Position numbers and translations under genes: made by a program. The notes under the pieces were generated by a model. The model worked only from the letters and a program-made list of their open reading frames with translations. It made no database searches and was not told the origin of the DNA. Of a stretch of DNA of 64,000 nucleotides, positions 61,590 to 64,000 are shown piece after piece. Every line of letters begins with the position of its first letter. Position 1 is the stretch's first letter. This stretch comes from G020353115 sp964389685. Lineage in GTDB: Bacteria; Bacteroidota; Bacteroidia; Bacteroidales; VadinHA17. The stretch covers positions 1 through 64,000 of the forward strand of contig CAYMFM010000016.1 of the NCBI GenBank assembly GCA_964389685.1, read 5' to 3'.

Positions 61590-63302
61590 TTACTTACCGA
61601 TCTTAGCCCACCACAGTAAAGTTCCCTGGTGGTCAGGGCCCTGTACTGCAACGGCAGCAGTGTAGTTTTCCAGGTTGTTGCTTTGTGGAGCGTTTCCATA
61701 ATGCATCCGCTGCGGAAAGGCATCATCCAGTCCGGCTTCACCCACGGCAAAAATATCGGCATCGGTGATACCGTCTGCCAGAACCGAGGGATAACCCGAT
61801 TTGCGGATAACAGACCATGCTTCAAAACCATCGGTATAGAGAGCGATCCAGCGTTGCACATTGATCTGCTCGAGTTTCTCTGCATCGGTTCCGGTCAGGG
61901 TCCACATGGGGCTTGCCTGGAATTCAGTCGTAGGGGCAGGAATATCCCAGAGCGCCATAGCAGCTGTAATTCCATCCTGGTAAAGCTGGTTTTCGCTTCC
62001 ACTGCCAAAGCCGAGTATTTTTGCTTCAGCCTGCAGGAAGTAGGATTCAGCAGCTGTCATAACGAGCTCCGGGAAGATCGGTTGGCCTTGGTTCTTCTGC
62101 TGTGTAACTATCTCAGCAGGTTTTGAGAAAAATTCCCATTTTGCCAGCCCAGAAACCTTTCCGTTCAGCCTGGTGGGTTGTCCGATGTAATACTTCTCCT
62201 CGGGAACGGTAATGGTGGCAAGGGTATCGCCCTGGTTCACCAGGGTGATGTCGGCTGAACCATCATCCGCATCTGCCAGTGCATCAAACATAAAATTCAC
62301 ACGCTTCCAGAAGTGGGTATACCCATCAATGTCAACGTCTTCTTTCGGTCTGGTGAAACTGAACTGTCCACCTTCAGCAACCTGGGCATACTTTTCAAGC
62401 CGTGGATCATCGTTATCCCTGAGGTAATCGATCAGGGTTTTTCCAACGGTCCATTTTGAGCCAGTTCCACCGAAACCGTGCCATATATCGCCATAGCAGG
62501 AAGCTGACCACTGATCGATCACATTATCTTTCTCCATCACCACGTCGCTGTCAAGCAGGTCGGCTGCAAGGGCTTCATCAATGGCAGTCTCGGCCCAGGC
62601 AGCATCGGGAGCGCCATAGGCACGCAGTGCGATGCGCAGCTTCAGGGTATTTGCCATTTTTTTCCATTGCTGGAGATCACCGCCACACCAGACATCATTC
62701 TCCCCAAGATCATTCACCTTGTCTCCGGTTCTTGTATTGTCACCAATGGTAGCCATGGCTTGATCCAGTAAAGCAATGATCCCCTGGTAGATATCATTCT
62801 GGGAATCAAATGCTGGCTGAGTGATATCCGGATTACCGGCTTCGGAAAAGGGAATCATTCCATATAGATCAGTAAACATCTGGTAATACAACCCTTTGAT
62901 GATCTGGCCGGCAGCATACATCAGCGGATTTTCAAAATCTGCTCCTTCTTCAGTAAGTCCCATGAAGTTGTTAATGCCGCTAAAATAGCCTTCCATCCAA
63001 TCCCATGCGGCATCGGTATAACCGGAATTAGGGATATAACTGAGGTTGTCGGGCCACCAGCAGCCGCTGAAACCGAAGCAGAAATGACCTGCATAGCGGT
63101 CGACGTTGATCAGGTGGGCTCTCCAGTATGGATAACGATCTGGAGCATACAGTTTGTACTGCGGATTGGTGATGAAATACTTAGCACTCGCTTCATCAGA
63201 CGTAATCGCATTGGGATTTTTGTTGATTTCAACAAAATCACTCGTACAGGATGCTAATCCTAACACGAACACGAACCCAAGTAATATTTTAATCGTTTTC
63301 AT
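61590..63302 (-). CDS. SusD/RagB family lipoprotein (SusD-like_2 type)
   Basis: This 570-residue surface lipoprotein (lipobox LASC, cysteine 19) binds a glycan or peptide and caps the SusC transporter. It has the SusD-like_2 traits: INKNPNAITSDEASAKYFIT, YAAGQIIKGLYYQMFTDLYG, IPFSEAG, QWKKMANTLKLRIALRAYG and AAESYFLQAEAKILG, with YTDGFEAWSVIRKSGYPS near the end. The substrate cannot be read from the sequence. It follows the susC gene by 19 bases on the same strand; further pathway genes would lie outside this window, as downstream there is only a terminator. Confidence 0.95.
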   Translation of the reverse strand: MKTIKILLGFVFVLGLASCTSDFVEINKNPNAITSDEASAKYFITNPQYKLYAPDRYPYWRAHLINVDRYAGHFCFGFSGCWWPDNLSYIPNSGYTDAAWDWMEGYFSGINNFMGLTEEGADFENPLMYAAGQIIKGLYYQMFTDLYGMIPFSEAGNPDITQPAFDSQNDIYQGIIALLDQAMATIGDNTRTGDKVNDLGENDVWCGGDLQQWKKMANTLKLRIALRAYGAPDAAWAETAIDEALAADLLDSDVVMEKDNVIDQWSASCYGDIWHGFGGTGSKWTVGKTLIDYLRDNDDPRLEKYAQVAEGGQFSFTRPKEDVDIDGYTHFWKRVNFMFDALADADDGSADITLVNQGDTLATITVPEEKYYIGQPTRLNGKVSGLAKWEFFSKPAEIVTQQKNQGQPIFPELVMTAAESYFLQAEAKILGFGSGSENQLYQDGITAAMALWDIPAPTTEFQASPMWTLTGTDAEKLEQINVQRWIALYTDGFEAWSVIRKSGYPSVLADGITDADIFAVGEAGLDDAFPQRMHYGNAPQSNNLENYTAAVAVQGPDHQGTLLWWAKIGK

Positions 63303-63321
63303 ATTTCTATCGTTTATAAAA

Positions 63322-64000
63322 TTAGAATTTCACGTTCAAGGTAATACCATAGCTCCGGGTTGTGGGCAAGGTATAGAAAACAACACCCTGTGCATAGTTA
63401 CTGGTACTGTAACTGGTAGTCGGGTCAAAATTCACAACATCCTTATCTTTATAGAGGAAAGCAAGGTTACGTCCTACCAGGCTAAGTGAAACGGATTCAA
63501 TAAACACGTTATTGAACAGGTTCGACGGCAGCTGGTAGGTCAGTGATACCTCGCGCAGCATCACGTTGGTTTGATCGTACACGTAGTGTTCAACAATGCC
63601 ACTGTATGCGCCCCAGTATTCCTGGCCGGTAATCTGCATGGTATTGGGTTCCCAGACGGGTGATTCGTCCGTGCCAGTATTCACAACACCATCCACTATA
63701 ACACCCTCTTCCCTGTACTTCAATGTCCGTTTTGTAACACCGGATGCATCCAGGCCGGCATCTGTTCCGGAATATACCTGGCCACCAATTCTGGCATCGA
63801 GCAGAACATTCAGGGATACGGTTTTATAGCGGAAATTGTTGGTTATACCGCCGATCCAGTCGGGCTGGTAATTGCCGAGTTTTTTCTTCGTCATATCTAC
63901 CTGCGGTATGCCATCAGAATTCACCACCAGTTGACCGGCATCATTCTTCATCCAGGTTGTACCCCAGATATCACCATATCCGGCACCCACTGTTGCACGA
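63322..64000 (-). CDS. SusC/RagA TonB-dependent outer-membrane transporter, N-terminus beyond the window
   Basis: The visible 226 residues are the C-terminal barrel of a SusC-like protein. Family phrases are GYGDIWGTTW, LGNYQPDWIGGITNNFRYKT, LNVLLDARIGGQVYSGTDAG, the VMLREVSLTYQLPSNL strand, SVSLSLVGRNLAFL and a last aromatic strand RSYGITLNVKF. The full protein should be about 1,000 residues with a carboxypeptidase-like domain and plug. With SusD it forms the uptake complex at the right edge. Confidence 0.95.
   Translation of the reverse strand, partial: RATVGAGYGDIWGTTWMKNDAGQLVVNSDGIPQVDMTKKKLGNYQPDWIGGITNNFRYKTVSLNVLLDARIGGQVYSGTDAGLDASGVTKRTLKYREEGVIVDGVVNTGTDESPVWEPNTMQITGQEYWGAYSGIVEHYVYDQTNVMLREVSLTYQLPSNLFNNVFIESVSLSLVGRNLAFLYKDKDVVNFDPTTSYSTSNYAQGVVFYTLPTTRSYGITLNVKF

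Overview
The window is about 64 kb of a Bacteroidota chromosome, most likely an anaerobic or facultative member of the Bacteroidales/Marinilabiliales type. The evidence is a SusC/SusD pair at the right edge, a PorP/SprF protein next to a giant adhesin with a type IX secretion (T9SS) type B C-terminal domain, many lipoproteins with Bacteroidota-style lipoboxes, MacB/FtsX permeases ending in NPADSLRYE, a DUF5687-type exporter, gldI-like FKBP lipoproteins, and putative promoters of the TTTG / TAnnTTTG type. Three gaps of exactly 100 N (8712-8811, 32871-32970, 41011-41110) show a draft scaffold, probably metagenome-assembled.

Layout. 0-5.8 kb: lipoproteins, a secreted glycosidase-like protein fused to a formylglycine-generating-enzyme (sulfatase-modifying) domain, a lipoprotein aldose 1-epimerase and a small outer-membrane barrel. 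6.3-13 kb: PorP/SprF and a >1,750-residue SprB-repeat adhesin broken by a gap, with a truncated secreted-protein remnant behind it. 13.2-16.1 kb: an FtsX-type permease and a small lipoprotein. 16.2-26 kb: a decay zone holding one tRNA-Arg, a few intact lipoprotein genes, an SMP-30-like lactonase and OmpH/Skp, mixed with the remains of at least four genes (GT39 glycosyltransferase, aspartoacylase family, potassium channel, serine hydrolase) and many dispersed palindromic repeats. 26-37.7 kb: a Cache-HAMP histidine kinase, a sulfotransferase overlapping a CDP-glycerol-type transferase, uracil-DNA glycosylase, two different fused aconitase-family dehydratases with a thiolase, an MBL hydrolase and an RsmI-like methyltransferase. 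37.8-41 kb: a large VPS10/BNR-propeller secreted protein. 41.2-49 kb: core genes (two FKBP lipoproteins, NrnA-type DHH phosphoesterase, ndk, DciA-like protein, recF, a TPR protein, ribH, a diacylglycerol-kinase-like enzyme, an LCM-type methyltransferase). 49-53.6 kb: methyltransferase, ECF sigma factor and membrane protein in a row, then a winged-helix regulator, DUF5687 permease and ABC ATPase. 54-57.8 kb: a secreted MBL hydrolase and a second FtsX permease. 58.6-61 kb: a murB-murA operon. 61.6-64 kb: SusD and the C-terminal end of SusC.

Several units look functional together: the adhesin with PorP (T9SS surface export), recF with dciA (replication/repair), the regulator-permease-ATPase exporter, the thiolase with its two dehydratases, and SusC/SusD glycan uptake. 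The most distinctive property of the window is its intergenic DNA. It carries at least six families of short palindromic or inverted-repeat elements in several copies, plus short tandem tracts that coincide with many stop codons. No CRISPR array, rRNA, intact transposase or prophage was seen. I found no clear new defence or biosynthetic system; the best candidates for something undescribed are the repeat families and the dehydratase/thiolase cluster.
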